This document shows, one piece after another, positions 8,292-18,070 of a stretch of 64,000 nt of DNA; the stretch's first letter is position 1; every line of letters begins with the position of its first letter. The stretch lies in NCBI GenBank assembly GCA_946411635.1, contig CAMKES010000007.1, forward strand, positions 1 to 64,000, in the 5' to 3' direction. The stretch comes from an uncultured Clostridia bacterium (GTDB taxonomy: Bacteria > Bacillota > Clostridia > Christensenellales > CAG-138). The position numbers and the translations under genes are program-made. Below the pieces are notes generated by a model. It saw only the letters and a program-made list of their open reading frames with translations, made no database searches and was not told the origin of the DNA.

Positions 8292-9566
8292 TTACGCAAG
8301 GCCGGGACGGACCGGAAGCCCCTTCCTGCGGCGATCGGCAAAGTACAGTTCCTCGGTCGCGAGCGCCATCTTGGTGACGGAAAACGCGCAGTCATGCGGG
8401 TAGACGTACCAGGTGTCCTCGAGCGTGTTGAGGTCCACGCAGTCGCCGAATTTGCCGAGGTATTCGTACTCGATGTGGCAGGAATAGAGCGACGGCACGC
8501 TCTTTTCCATCGCGAACGGATCGCCGTCCGGATCGACGCCGGACACGTGAAAGCCGTCCATGTCGTGGCGCATCGTGCCCTCGCCCAGCAGGAGGAATCT
8601 CTTCGCGTTCGGAAGCGAACGCACCGTGACCGGCAGCTCGCCGCTCGAGTACGCGCCGGCTTCGACCTCTTTTCTTACGTTTGCGCGCTCCCATTCGTAC
8701 CAGTCGGGGATATGGGAAAACTCCGTCTTGCCGGTCTCTGCGGTCAGGCTTCCGTCCTCGTTGTAAAACCAGCGTTTTCCGCACGCCCTGCAGAAGAGGT
8801 GCGCGCCCTCGCTCGCCATGCGAAACTCGGTCCCGCACGCGGGGCACTGATACAGGACCTTTTCGAGTCCCTCCGCGCGCTTTTCATACGTGACGCGGAT
8901 CCCCTTTTCCTTCTGCCACGCGTAATCGTCGTACCGGAACGCGGCGACAAGCCGGTCGTTGATCTCGTCCGGCGTCGCGGTCCTGAGCTCCTCCGCCGTG
9001 AACTGCAGCGTCATTTCCGCTTCGACGGGCTTCACGCCGCGGTCCTTGAGGTTCCAGAACGGCGAATTGATATGATGCCCGCGGCAGATGAACGTGACCA
9101 CCGGCACGCCCAGCAGCTTGCAGAGCTTGCCGAGCGAAGCGGGCAGAACGGCCGTCGTGCCGCACAGCGAGTAGCGCGCTTCGGGATAGATGACGTTGAC
9201 GTCGCCGTTCTGAACCACGCGCCGGAGCTGCCGCACGAGCGTGACGTCGCTCGTGAACTTTCGCTTGCAGATGCACCCGACGCGGCGCAGAAGCCATTCG
9301 CGTCCGATGAAGCCGTCGATCGCAACGACGTAGTTCGCGCGATGCGGCCAGATCGCCTTCGTCGCGACCTTGAAATCCAGAAACGCGTTGTGGTTGCAAA
9401 GCAGCAGATACGGCGGCTTCAGCCCCTCCACCCCGGTCTTTTTGATGATCGCGCCGTGTTTTTTCACGTCCGGCGCGCTCAGGAGCCACGTCAGCGGACG
9501 CAGATACCACGCCGTGCGGTACGGCGGTTTTTTCATATCGAAGCGTTTCAGCTTGCTCTGATCCAT
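8292..9566 (-). CDS. PlsC-type acyltransferase with C-terminal zinc ribbon
   Basis: The 424-residue protein begins with a 1-acylglycerol-3-phosphate acyltransferase (PlsC) domain. The catalytic HX4D is HNAFLD (about residues 59-64), and the acceptor-site block is NVIYPEARYS near 135-145. The second half is unusual for the family, which is normally about 240 residues. It carries a four-Cys zinc ribbon (CPACGTEF and CRACGKRW, about 239-264) followed by about 150 residues with no domain I recognise. The enzyme should esterify a lysophospholipid or related acceptor at the membrane. It follows the rsmF-like gene by 13 bases and is probably the last gene of the thpR-addB-addA operon. Confidence 0.8.
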   Translation of the reverse strand: MDQSKLKRFDMKKPPYRTAWYLRPLTWLLSAPDVKKHGAIIKKTGVEGLKPPYLLLCNHNAFLDFKVATKAIWPHRANYVVAIDGFIGREWLLRRVGCICKRKFTSDVTLVRQLRRVVQNGDVNVIYPEARYSLCGTTAVLPASLGKLCKLLGVPVVTFICRGHHINSPFWNLKDRGVKPVEAEMTLQFTAEELRTATPDEINDRLVAAFRYDDYAWQKEKGIRVTYEKRAEGLEKVLYQCPACGTEFRMASEGAHLFCRACGKRWFYNEDGSLTAETGKTEFSHIPDWYEWERANVRKEVEAGAYSSGELPVTVRSLPNAKRFLLLGEGTMRHDMDGFHVSGVDPDGDPFAMEKSVPSLYSCHIEYEYLGKFGDCVDLNTLEDTWYVYPHDCAFSVTKMALATEELYFADRRRKGLPVRPGLA

Positions 9567-9579
9567 CGTTCCCGTCCCT

Positions 9580-10854
9580 TTACTTCAAAAGTCTGAGTCC
9601 CTTCGGACAGCGGTTTTTCAGCATGCCGTCCGAGGCTTTATAGAGCCCCAGCGCGTATCCCGCGTAGGTCGCCGCGCCGAAGCCCTTTTCGGCGTCCCTG
9701 ATCAGCGTTTCGCCGTGCAGATAGCGCATCGCCTCGTCGAAATCGAGCGCGCAGGTGTTCCGCATCGGCGTCGTTTTCCCCGCGAGCGCAAGCGCGTGCG
9801 CGGGCTCGAACCGCGCGCCCTTCACTTCGCCCAGCAGCAGTCCCGCGCGAACGATCCGCACGCCTTCGAACGCAAACGGCATCGGCGGCAGCAGCAGCAC
9901 GCGCCCGTCCTTCAGAAGCCGCAGCTGTCCGGCCGGAAGACGGACGGCGCTTTCAAACGCGTCGAACGCCGGCACCTTATCGCTCTTTCCGACCGTAAAG
10001 ACGGACGGAACGCGTTCGCCGGACCGTACGAACAGCGCGTAAAACTGCCCCTCGCCCGCGCTCGTATGCGGATAGAACCGCCGCATCGAAACGAGCGAAA
10101 AGCCGGGATGCCGGTCGAGAAAATCCTGCGCCGTTTCTTCGTTTTCCTGCGGGGAGAACGAACACGTCGCGTACAGCAGCCGCCCGCCGGGCTTCACGGC
10201 GTTCGCCGCGTCGTCGAGGATCGCGCGCTGCCGGACCGCGCAGGTCTGAACGTGTTCCGGGGACCAGTCGCGCGCCGCCTGTTCGTCCTTGCGGAACATG
10301 GCTTCGCCGGCGCACGGCGCGTCGACGAGCACGGCGTCGCAGCGCTCTTTGAGCCGTTCGCAGAGCGGATGCGGCTCCGCGTTCGTGACGATCGCGTTCG
10401 TGACGCCCATCCGTTCGAGGTTGCCCGAAAGCACCTCCGCGCGCGACGGGACGATCTCGTTTGCGAACAGAACGCCGCCGTTCATCTTCGCCGCAAGCTG
10501 CGCGCTCTTGCCGCCCGGCGCGGCGCACAGGTCGAGCACGACGGGTTCGTCCGGAAGCGTGAGCGCGGCGACCGGCGCCTGCGCCGTCGCCTCCTGCATA
10601 TAGAACAGACCCGCGGCGTGCAGCGGCGTCGCGTTCGGATTGAAATCCGCGGGCACCGCCGCGCCGTCCGGATTCTCGGAAAGCGGCTCGAGCGGAAGGC
10701 CCAGAAGGTTTGAAAGCGTTTCGCGGTCGGTTTTCAGCGTGTTGACGCGGAGCGCCTTTTTCGGCGGCTCGCCGAGCGCGGCCAGAAACGCGGGGAACGC
10801 CGCGCCGAGCTGCGCCTCCATGCGGCGAAGGAACGCCTCGGGGATCATTTTCAT
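9580..10854 (-). CDS. RsmF/NOL1-type rRNA (cytosine-C5) methyltransferase
   Basis: This 424-residue SAM-dependent RNA methyltransferase belongs to the RsmB/RsmF/NSUN family. Visible motifs are LDLCAAPGGKSAQLA (SAM binding), DAPCAGEAMFRKD with the release Cys, and LLYATCSFSPQENE with the catalytic Cys. The C-terminal third looks like the PUA-like RNA-binding region of RsmF. It is predicted to make m5C in 16S rRNA; the exact position cannot be read from sequence. The start at 10854 overlaps the addA stop by 4 bases (ATGA), so translation is coupled. The long open frame upstream of this ATG is only a shadow of addA. Confidence 0.88.
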   Translation of the reverse strand: MKMIPEAFLRRMEAQLGAAFPAFLAALGEPPKKALRVNTLKTDRETLSNLLGLPLEPLSENPDGAAVPADFNPNATPLHAAGLFYMQEATAQAPVAALTLPDEPVVLDLCAAPGGKSAQLAAKMNGGVLFANEIVPSRAEVLSGNLERMGVTNAIVTNAEPHPLCERLKERCDAVLVDAPCAGEAMFRKDEQAARDWSPEHVQTCAVRQRAILDDAANAVKPGGRLLYATCSFSPQENEETAQDFLDRHPGFSLVSMRRFYPHTSAGEGQFYALFVRSGERVPSVFTVGKSDKVPAFDAFESAVRLPAGQLRLLKDGRVLLLPPMPFAFEGVRIVRAGLLLGEVKGARFEPAHALALAGKTTPMRNTCALDFDEAMRYLHGETLIRDAEKGFGAATYAGYALGLYKASDGMLKNRCPKGLRLLK

Positions 10855-13800
10855 ATCCGCACCTCCGTGTTCGCGCCGAGCAGAACGACGTACCGTTCGC
10901 GCACCGGGATCCCGGAAAGCGCCTGAAGCGCCGCGGCGTACAGCGCGACCTGCCGCGTATGCTTCCTTGCGGCGGCTTCGGGATCGCCGTCGACGCGGTC
11001 GGTCTTGTAATCGAGCAGGATCCACGCGCCGTCCTCCAGGAAGCACGCGTCGATCACGCCCTGCAGCAGGACCGGCGCGTCGGAATCGACGCCGATCGAA
11101 AGGTCGCGCGCGGGCATCGGACACAGGAAGCTCCATTCGCGCTCGGCACGCGGCGACGCGGCCATGCGCAGAAACAGCGGAGATTCCGCGAACGCCCGGA
11201 TCGCGCGGGCATGGAAGGGCGAAACGCCCGAAAGATCGTTCAGGAAGCCGGCGCGCGCAGCGGCGTCTTTCAGCGGAATGCGCTCGAGCGCGCGGTGCAC
11301 CGCGCTGCCCTCGGAAAGCACGTCGCAGCCCGTTTCGAACGCGGGCTCGGAGAACGCCGCCGTTTCCTCGCGGTCGAGACCGGTCACGGAGGTCTTTTCG
11401 GGCAGGAGCGCCGCCGTTTCATGCGGATAGACGGCGTTGAGCCGGCGCAGAAGGTCCGCGCGGTCGCGGTCCGTCGGAAGCGGGATCTCCTGAATCCGGA
11501 TCGCCGACTGCGCGTTCGAGAACTCGCCCTTGCGGTGCGCGTTCGCGCCGATCGCCGGTTTCAGGGAAAGCAGCAGCAGTTTCAGCGCGTCGGACGACCT
11601 GCGGATCGACAGCAGCGTCGCAAGCGGCGTTTCCCGCGCGCGGTCCTCCGCGCGCATCGTCGAACCGAGCAGATACAGCTCCTGCTTCGCGCGCGTCATG
11701 CCCACGTACAGCACGCGCAGCTCCTCGGCCCAGGACGCGTCGGAGATCGCGCGGACGACGTTTTCGTGCGTCAGCGTTTCGTGCCGGACGCCGTACGCGT
11801 CGAAGTATCGCAGTCCGACGCCGAGCTCCGCGTGCCAGACGAGCGCCTTCGCCTCGTCCTTCCGGTTGAACCGGCCGCCGAGCCCCGCGAAAAAGACGAA
11901 CGGAAATTCCAGTCCCTTCGAGGCGTGCACGGTCATGATCCGCACGACGTTCGCCGTAACGGTCGAAGACGCGCCGAGCTTCTGCGTCGCTTTGGCGTTT
12001 TCCATAAAGCGCAGGAATCCGTGGACGCCGTTCATGCCGGACGCGTCCCACTCCGCCGCCTCGCGGACCAGCGCGTCGAGATTCGCCGTGCGCTGATCGC
12101 CGCCGACCAGCACGCCGACGAGCTCGCGGTAGCGCGTTTCGTCCAGGATCCGTTCGATCAGCTCCGCCAGCGGCATGCGCCGCGCGAGCGCCTGCCAGGC
12201 TTCGATCCGATCAAAGAACGCGCCGATCTTCGGTTCCGTTTCACGCACGTTCAGAAGACAATCGAGCAGCGGCGTTTTTTTGTCGCGGCTCCGGATGCGG
12301 GCAAGATCCGCGTCGGTCAGCCCGAACAGCGGCGAGCGCAGCACCGCGAGCAGCGGAACGTCCTGTCTGCGGTTGTCGAGCACCGACAGCAGGCTCATCA
12401 TCAGCTTGACCTCGATCGCGTCGAAGTATCCGCCCGCCGTCTGCGCGTAGCATGGAATGCCGTTTGCGGACAGCGTTTCCGTCCATGCGCGCACGTTCGT
12501 TTTGTTCCGGAGCAGCACCGCGAAATCGCCGTAGCGGCACGGCCGCTCCGTTCCGCCGTCAACGACGGGATGCGCCATGCGCGCGTGGATCGTTTCGGCG
12601 GTAAAGCGCGCTTCGGCCTCGGCGTCCTCCAGCGACTCCTCGTCCTCGGGGTCGGCCTCGCGGGAGAACAGATGCAGCTCCGCCCTGCCGTCCGGAACGG
12701 ACGCGCCCTGCAGAAGCCTTGCGCGCGCGTCGTATTCGATGCCCGCGACCGGTTCGCGCATCAGCGTTTCAAACGTTGCGTTGACCGCGTCGATCACGGC
12801 CTTGCCGGAGCGGAAATTGTGCCCGAGATCGATGCGCGTGCCGGCGTCGCCGTGAAAATCGCGGCATTTTTCGAGGAACAGCGCGGGCTCCGCCATCCGG
12901 AAGCGGTAGATCGACTGCTTGACGTCGCCCACAAAGAACAGCGAGCCGGGCCGCGCGATCCGTTCGAGGATCGCCTCCTGCACGCGGTTGCTGTCCTGGT
13001 ATTCGTCGACGATGATCGTTGTGAACCGCTCGCGGTACTCCGCGGCGATCTCGTCGTCCTTCAGGATCCCGATCGTCATGTGCTCGAGATCGGCAAAATC
13101 GAGCGCGTTTTTCGCCTGCTTCGCTTCGCGGAACAGGGCGAGATACGAGCGCATCAGCGCGTAAAACGCGCGAAGGACCGGCGCGGCCTCGCACTCGGTG
13201 CGGAACAGATCCTCAACGGGGACCAGATTGCGCGCCGCCTGTTCGCGGCAAAGCTTCAGAAGCGCGGCCTTCGCGTCGGAAACCCCCTTCTTGTCCTCCT
13301 CCGTCCATCCGTCCGGGAACTGCAGCCGCCCGCCGATCGACGCGATCGCGGAAAGATGCGCCGCGTACGCCGCGCGATCGTCGGAAAGAAGCGCGCCGCG
13401 CGCGCGGGAAAGGATGTCGTCGACGAGGGTCAGGACCTTTTCGCAGGAGGGCGGAACCAGGTCCTTCTGCGCGGAAAGCTCCGAAACGTGCCGCTCGAGC
13501 GTGTTCCGGTCCGCGCGGAACGCGGCGTCGACCCGCGTGCGGAACACGGCTTCGTCGTCGAGCGCGGCTTCGCTTTGATCGAGAAAGCCGTCTGGATCCG
13601 GCTGCGCCGACAGGAACGCGTGCGCGTCCTGCACGGCCTCCGAAAGCGCGGGCTCGCTGCCGAACGCCACGATCAGCGTGCGGTACGCCTCCGCGTCCTC
13701 CTCCGCAAGCCGGTCGAACGCGGCTTCGCGGGCCTCCGCTTTCAGGACCTCGGTCTCGGTCTCGTCGAGCGTGCGGCACGACGGCGTCAGTCCGACGCGG

Positions 13801-14135
13801 AAATAATGCCGGAACACGACCTTTGCGCAGAACGCGTCGATCGTGGAAATGCTCGCGTTGGCGACCGCCGCCGCCTGCTCGCGGTAATACGCGGCCTGCG
13901 CGCCGTCTGCGGAAGCCGCGGCCTCGCTCAGACGCCTGCCGATGCGGCCTTTCATTTCGCCTGCCGCCGCGCGCGTGAACGTGAGCACGAGCATGCGGTC
14001 GACCGGCGTTCCCTCCCTGACGAGACGGAACACGCGCTCGGTCAGAACGGTGGTTTTGCCGGCGCCCGCCGCCGCGGAAACGATCAGGTTGCCGCCGGAC
14101 TCGATCGCGCGGATCTGTTCGGGGGTAAAGCTCAT
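10851..14135 (-). CDS. addA: ATP-dependent helicase/nuclease subunit A (AddA)
   Basis: This 1,094-residue UvrD/Rep-type helicase carries a C-terminal RecB-like nuclease. Residues about 20-29 form Walker A (AAAGAGKTTVL), DEYQDSN at about 375-381 is motif II, VHASKGLEF and YVGMTRAKQELYLLG are motifs V/VI, and WILLDYKTDRV near 1,040 is the nuclease motif. With AddB it processes double-strand break ends to start recombination at Chi-type sites, the Gram-positive counterpart of RecBCD. At 1,094 residues it is slightly shorter than the Bacillus protein (about 1,230). Its start overlaps the addB stop by 4 bases. Confidence 0.96.
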   Translation of the reverse strand: MSFTPEQIRAIESGGNLIVSAAAGAGKTTVLTERVFRLVREGTPVDRMLVLTFTRAAAGEMKGRIGRRLSEAAASADGAQAAYYREQAAAVANASISTIDAFCAKVVFRHYFRVGLTPSCRTLDETETEVLKAEAREAAFDRLAEEDAEAYRTLIVAFGSEPALSEAVQDAHAFLSAQPDPDGFLDQSEAALDDEAVFRTRVDAAFRADRNTLERHVSELSAQKDLVPPSCEKVLTLVDDILSRARGALLSDDRAAYAAHLSAIASIGGRLQFPDGWTEEDKKGVSDAKAALLKLCREQAARNLVPVEDLFRTECEAAPVLRAFYALMRSYLALFREAKQAKNALDFADLEHMTIGILKDDEIAAEYRERFTTIIVDEYQDSNRVQEAILERIARPGSLFFVGDVKQSIYRFRMAEPALFLEKCRDFHGDAGTRIDLGHNFRSGKAVIDAVNATFETLMREPVAGIEYDARARLLQGASVPDGRAELHLFSREADPEDEESLEDAEAEARFTAETIHARMAHPVVDGGTERPCRYGDFAVLLRNKTNVRAWTETLSANGIPCYAQTAGGYFDAIEVKLMMSLLSVLDNRRQDVPLLAVLRSPLFGLTDADLARIRSRDKKTPLLDCLLNVRETEPKIGAFFDRIEAWQALARRMPLAELIERILDETRYRELVGVLVGGDQRTANLDALVREAAEWDASGMNGVHGFLRFMENAKATQKLGASSTVTANVVRIMTVHASKGLEFPFVFFAGLGGRFNRKDEAKALVWHAELGVGLRYFDAYGVRHETLTHENVVRAISDASWAEELRVLYVGMTRAKQELYLLGSTMRAEDRARETPLATLLSIRRSSDALKLLLLSLKPAIGANAHRKGEFSNAQSAIRIQEIPLPTDRDRADLLRRLNAVYPHETAALLPEKTSVTGLDREETAAFSEPAFETGCDVLSEGSAVHRALERIPLKDAAARAGFLNDLSGVSPFHARAIRAFAESPLFLRMAASPRAEREWSFLCPMPARDLSIGVDSDAPVLLQGVIDACFLEDGAWILLDYKTDRVDGDPEAAARKHTRQVALYAAALQALSGIPVRERYVVLLGANTEVRI

Positions 14136-17100
14136 TCCCGCTCACCTCCTTCGTTCAGAAGGTCGTCCAGCTTGATCTTCGGCACGGCGCGCACGCGGCA
14201 GCCGAGCTGCCGGTCGAACCGGCAGACCGCGTCGTACGGACAGAATCTGCACGCGTCCGCCGTGGGATACACGCTTGCTTCGCCGTCGAGGATGCGCTCC
14301 GCGGCGTTCGCCGCCGCCTTCAGCGCGCGGTCCTTGAGCGCGGCGATCTGCGCGCGCGAGGCAAGATCGCCCGAAACGCTCCCGTCCTTTTTGACGCCGA
14401 GCTTTCGGATCAGTTCGGATTTCTTTTTCAGCAGCGCGTCCGCGGCTTCGATCGCCGCTTCGTCGTTCGCCGTAACGCCCGAAAGCAGGTTCATCGGCGT
14501 TTCGTCCGGCGTTTCCGGCGCGTCCGCGGTCAGCGGCATATAGTACATGCCGACGGCCTCGCCGCCGAGCTGCGCCGCCGCTTCAAGGTACAGCGGAAGC
14601 TGGATCGTTTCGCCGCTTTCAAACTTCGAGGGATCAAAATTGTGCGCGCGGCCGGTCTTGTAATCGACGACGCGGAACATCGCGCCGTCGGGCGTTTTGT
14701 CGATGCGGTCGATCTTGCCGTACACGTTGATGCGCGTGCCGTCGGACAGCACGAGCGCAACGGGATCGAGCCCCTCGCCCATGCCGAAGCTCGCCTCGGT
14801 CGCGGCGATACGGAATTTTCCCTCGCGCACCTGCCGGAGCACCGCGTACACGCACCAGCGGATCATGCGGACGCGCACGATCAGCGCCTCGCGAAGCCGT
14901 GCGCTGCGCGAGAAGATGCCGTCGTTATGTTCCGCGATCAGCGGCGGCAGGATGCGGTCGAGGATCGCGTCCGCCTCCGCGTTCGTCATGGTTTTCAGAT
15001 CGCTGCCGTCGTCCCGCGCCGTCCGGACGAACGCGTCGAGCGCGTCGTGCAGGAAGGTGCCGACGTTGTCCGCGCGCTCCGTCGCCTCCTTGCGTTCCTC
15101 GGCGCGGAGACCGTATTTCAGATACTGCGCGAACGGACAGCGCGCAAACTGCTCGAGCCGGCTGGCGCTCATCGTCGGCGCGTCGCCGTACAGCGACCGC
15201 GCAAGCGTTTTGCCGAGCTGCGTCTTCGGATCGGTACCCGCGCGGGCGTCCAGAAGCGCCTGCGTCGATTCCCGGTACGCGGGTTGGGCTTCCAGCCGCT
15301 CCAGCAGCGCCGGAAGCGCCGGAGGGATCGTGCCCTCGGTGCGGCAGACGCGCAAAAGCTCCGAAAGCCGCATAAACCCGATCGCGTCGTTCGCCGGATA
15401 TTCCTCCGTCGGCCTGACGATCACGCTTCGCGCGCGCGGCGGATACAGCGCTTCGATCTGTCCGAGGATCGGCGACGCGACGAGCTCGCCCGACGCGCCC
15501 GAGCATGCGTAGGAGAAACAGACACGGTCCGTCGCCTTCGTCAGAAGCGTATAGAGCTGGAGCCGGTCCGCCGCCGAAAGCAGCGACGTATTGCCCCAGA
15601 CGGACAGCCCGCTGCTCTCCATGCGCCTGAGTTCCGCGTCGTTCAGAAGCGCGTCGTCGCTCCGCGACGGCGGGAACACGCCCTCGGTACAGCCGAGCAG
15701 AAACAGCACCTTGCTGCGGTTCAGCCGCGTGCGCGCAAGGTCGCCGAGCACGACCTGGTCCCTGCTGCCGGGCAGGATCCCGATCCGGTATCCCGCAAGG
15801 CCTTCCTCCAGGAGCGCGCAGAATTCCTTCTGCCCCATCGGAACGTCGCCCAGGATCGCGTCGATCTGTGAAAGCAGCGTCATCAGCGTGTTCCACATCT
15901 GCGCGTAGGTCTGCGCGTCCTCGGCTTCGCCGGCGGACTGCAGCGCGTCCGCCTCGGCTTTCAGCTGTTCGCCGAGGCGCATATCGCGCAGATATGCGTA
16001 CAGTCCGCGTACCTTTTCGCCCGCAGTCCTGCCCGAAAGCCCTTCCTTCAGGGAGAGCAGCGCCGGCACGATCGCCTTGCGCACCGATTCCGCCGCCTCC
16101 GGCACTTCGCCGACCGTGAGCGGGGAAACGAGCGCGCTGCCGAACAGACCGTAGCGCAGCAGATAATTTTCAAAATACTCCGTATCGAACGCGGATACGC
16201 CCGCGTACCCGCTTTTCAGAACGTTCAGCACGTCGCCGACGTTCAGCGCGTTTACCGCCGCGCGCACGGATGAGAGCACGAAGCCCGCCGCCGCGTGACC
16301 GAGGATCGGCCGCGACGCGTCGAAGAACAGCGGGATATTGCGAAGCCGGAACGCGCGCCGGAGAAGCGGCGCGTACGTTTCGAGCGAGGACGCGACGATC
16401 GCGATGTCGGAATACCGGATCGATCCGTCGCCGCGCACGAGATCCAGGATGCGGTCGGCGGTCTCCTCCGCCTCCAGCGTCTGCGTCGCATATCCCGTGA
16501 CGCTCACCGCGCCGGCGTCCCGGTCAAACCGCTTGGGATGCGCGGAGAACAGCTGTTTCGTCAGATGCAGGACCGCCGGATCGACCGGCGCGCTCTGCTC
16601 CCGGAACGTGCGGACGGAAAACGGGATCCCGCGCTCCGCGCAGAACGCTGCAAGCATCGCGGCGCGCTCCTCTTCGGTGCGGAACAGCTCCGCAAGATCC
16701 GGATCGTCCTCGGCGCGGACGGTGAGCGTCACGTGCTTCGCGCAGCGGATCAGCGCCTCGAGGAAGCGCATGACCTGCTCGCGCGGACGGTCGAGATCGT
16801 CGACGTATACGAAGGTGTCGGAAAGCGCGGCGTCGGGAAGCACGGCGAGCGCGTCGGTCAGAAGATCCTGCGCGGTCAGATACCGCTCCGCCAGGAACGC
16901 TTCGCTCGCTTTGTAAATGACGAGAATATCGTGCAGTTTTTTGTACAGCAGGGATCCGGGATCCATCGAACCGAGCGCGGTCTCCAGCGCCTCCGGCGTG
17001 ATGCAGCTTTGCTTGAAGCGGCCGATCCACTCGTCCATCGCCTCGGCAAAGCCGCGCACCTGCGAGATGCGCGCGAATACGGTCAGTTCGTTCCTGTGCC

Positions 17101-17389
17101 GGATCGCCGTGCGCCGCAGCACCATGCGCCGCCCCTCGACCGAAAGATACGGCCGCGTCCGCCCGAACCGTTCCAGAAGCCGCTCCGAAAATCGTTCGAA
17201 GCTGTATACCTCGACGCCCAGCAGTCCGCCGAGCCGCTCGCAGAGCTTCTGCTCCGCCGCGTACGTCGCCTGCTCCGGAACGAGCAGGATCGCATGCTCG
17301 CCCGCATTGCGGTGCGCCCGGATTCGCTCGTACAGCGCGGTGCTTTTTCCGGTGTGCGCGCCGCCGCGATAAATGGTCAGAGCTCCCAT
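14132..17389 (-). CDS. addB: ATP-dependent nuclease subunit B (AddB)
   Basis: This 1,085-residue partner of AddA starts with YRGGAHTGKSTALYERI (Walker A variant, about residues 7-23). It ends with a RecB-like nuclease (FRVVDYKTG, about 910) flanked by cysteines that should hold an iron-sulfur cluster: one in FARCPFAQY (about 750) and the rest in DACRFCPYDAVCRFD near 1,050. AddB is known to scan for Chi and cut one strand. It is 9 bases downstream of thpR and overlaps addA by 4 bases, forming a thpR-addB-addA-rsmF-plsC-like operon. Confidence 0.95.
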   Translation of the reverse strand: MGALTIYRGGAHTGKSTALYERIRAHRNAGEHAILLVPEQATYAAEQKLCERLGGLLGVEVYSFERFSERLLERFGRTRPYLSVEGRRMVLRRTAIRHRNELTVFARISQVRGFAEAMDEWIGRFKQSCITPEALETALGSMDPGSLLYKKLHDILVIYKASEAFLAERYLTAQDLLTDALAVLPDAALSDTFVYVDDLDRPREQVMRFLEALIRCAKHVTLTVRAEDDPDLAELFRTEEERAAMLAAFCAERGIPFSVRTFREQSAPVDPAVLHLTKQLFSAHPKRFDRDAGAVSVTGYATQTLEAEETADRILDLVRGDGSIRYSDIAIVASSLETYAPLLRRAFRLRNIPLFFDASRPILGHAAAGFVLSSVRAAVNALNVGDVLNVLKSGYAGVSAFDTEYFENYLLRYGLFGSALVSPLTVGEVPEAAESVRKAIVPALLSLKEGLSGRTAGEKVRGLYAYLRDMRLGEQLKAEADALQSAGEAEDAQTYAQMWNTLMTLLSQIDAILGDVPMGQKEFCALLEEGLAGYRIGILPGSRDQVVLGDLARTRLNRSKVLFLLGCTEGVFPPSRSDDALLNDAELRRMESSGLSVWGNTSLLSAADRLQLYTLLTKATDRVCFSYACSGASGELVASPILGQIEALYPPRARSVIVRPTEEYPANDAIGFMRLSELLRVCRTEGTIPPALPALLERLEAQPAYRESTQALLDARAGTDPKTQLGKTLARSLYGDAPTMSASRLEQFARCPFAQYLKYGLRAEERKEATERADNVGTFLHDALDAFVRTARDDGSDLKTMTNAEADAILDRILPPLIAEHNDGIFSRSARLREALIVRVRMIRWCVYAVLRQVREGKFRIAATEASFGMGEGLDPVALVLSDGTRINVYGKIDRIDKTPDGAMFRVVDYKTGRAHNFDPSKFESGETIQLPLYLEAAAQLGGEAVGMYYMPLTADAPETPDETPMNLLSGVTANDEAAIEAADALLKKKSELIRKLGVKKDGSVSGDLASRAQIAALKDRALKAAANAAERILDGEASVYPTADACRFCPYDAVCRFDRQLGCRVRAVPKIKLDDLLNEGGERE

Positions 17390-17398
17390 GCGTCCTCC

Positions 17399-17920
17399 TT
17401 AAAACGTTTCGGTGTGCACGGGCGTGTAGACCATGCGCCCGTTTTCGTTGGTGCTTTCAAACAGAACGATCGACCGCGCGGTAAACGCCGCGTTCGGCAC
17501 GTTGACGCGGGAAAGATCCCCGTGCTCGACGGCGCGCGCCAGCGTGATGTGCGGCGTGAACCGCACCTTGCCGCCCGCAAAGCCGTACTCGAAGAGCGCC
17601 GCCTCGAGCGTTTCGTGAATGCGGTTCAGCTCGTCGAGCTCGCCGGTCACGGAAAGATAGCTCGTGCGCGCGCCGCCGTGCGTGAACGATCCGAGCGCGC
17701 CGAGCCGCAGCAGAAACGGCTTCGCATCCTTCACCGCCTCGTGCATGGCGGCGGCGATATCGGCAAGCGCGTTGGTCTCGCCCAGAAACCGCAGCGTGAT
17801 ATGGTGATTTCCCGGGGGCACGAATCGCCCCGCGGTGCTGGATGCGCGCAGGCCCTCCTGCACGGTGTATACGGCGCGCTGCACGTCCTTCGGCAGCGGT
17901 ACGGCAATAAACAAACGCAT
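17399..17920 (-). CDS. thpR: RNA 2',3'-cyclic phosphodiesterase (LigT/ThpR family)
   Basis: This 173-residue 2H phosphoesterase shows both catalytic HxTL-type motifs: HHITLRFLGE (about residues 43-52) and TPHITLARA (about 124-132). The N-terminus MRLFIAVPLP is typical of the family. It opens 2',3'-cyclic phosphate ends of RNA to 2'-phosphate in vitro; its cellular role is not well defined. It is the first gene of the minus-strand operon that continues with addB and addA, and a plausible promoter lies at 17951-17979. Confidence 0.92.
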   Translation of the reverse strand: MRLFIAVPLPKDVQRAVYTVQEGLRASSTAGRFVPPGNHHITLRFLGETNALADIAAAMHEAVKDAKPFLLRLGALGSFTHGGARTSYLSVTGELDELNRIHETLEAALFEYGFAGGKVRFTPHITLARAVEHGDLSRVNVPNAAFTARSIVLFESTNENGRMVYTPVHTETF

Positions 17921-17950
17921 CGGTGCGTCTCCTTCCGGTTCTTTGTTTGT

Positions 17951-17979
17951 ATTATACGATTCTTTCGCGAATTTGTATA
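17951..17979 (-). promoter_or_regulatory. Possible promoter of the thpR-addBA operon
   Basis: On the minus strand TATACA (17979-17974) and TATAAT (17956-17951) are separated by 17 bases. The -10 matches the sigma-A consensus exactly and the -35 matches four of six positions. It lies 31 bases before the thpR start. Confidence 0.5.
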
Positions 17980-18070
17980 GGTTTCTTCTTTCCTATTTAC
18001 GGATTGTTTGCTATAATAAGATCGGAGTCGGACGGAATGAAAGCGCGTCCGGCATGAACGGAAACCGGAA

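Noticed and set aside
10855..11136. Longer rsmF-like protein starting at 11136
   Set aside because: The extra 94 residues are an Arg-rich shadow of addA; the ATG at 10854 overlaps the addA stop in the usual coupled way.
10959..14543. A 1,194-codon plus-strand frame across addA
   Set aside because: Antisense to addA/addB with shadow-type composition; no start signals or motifs.
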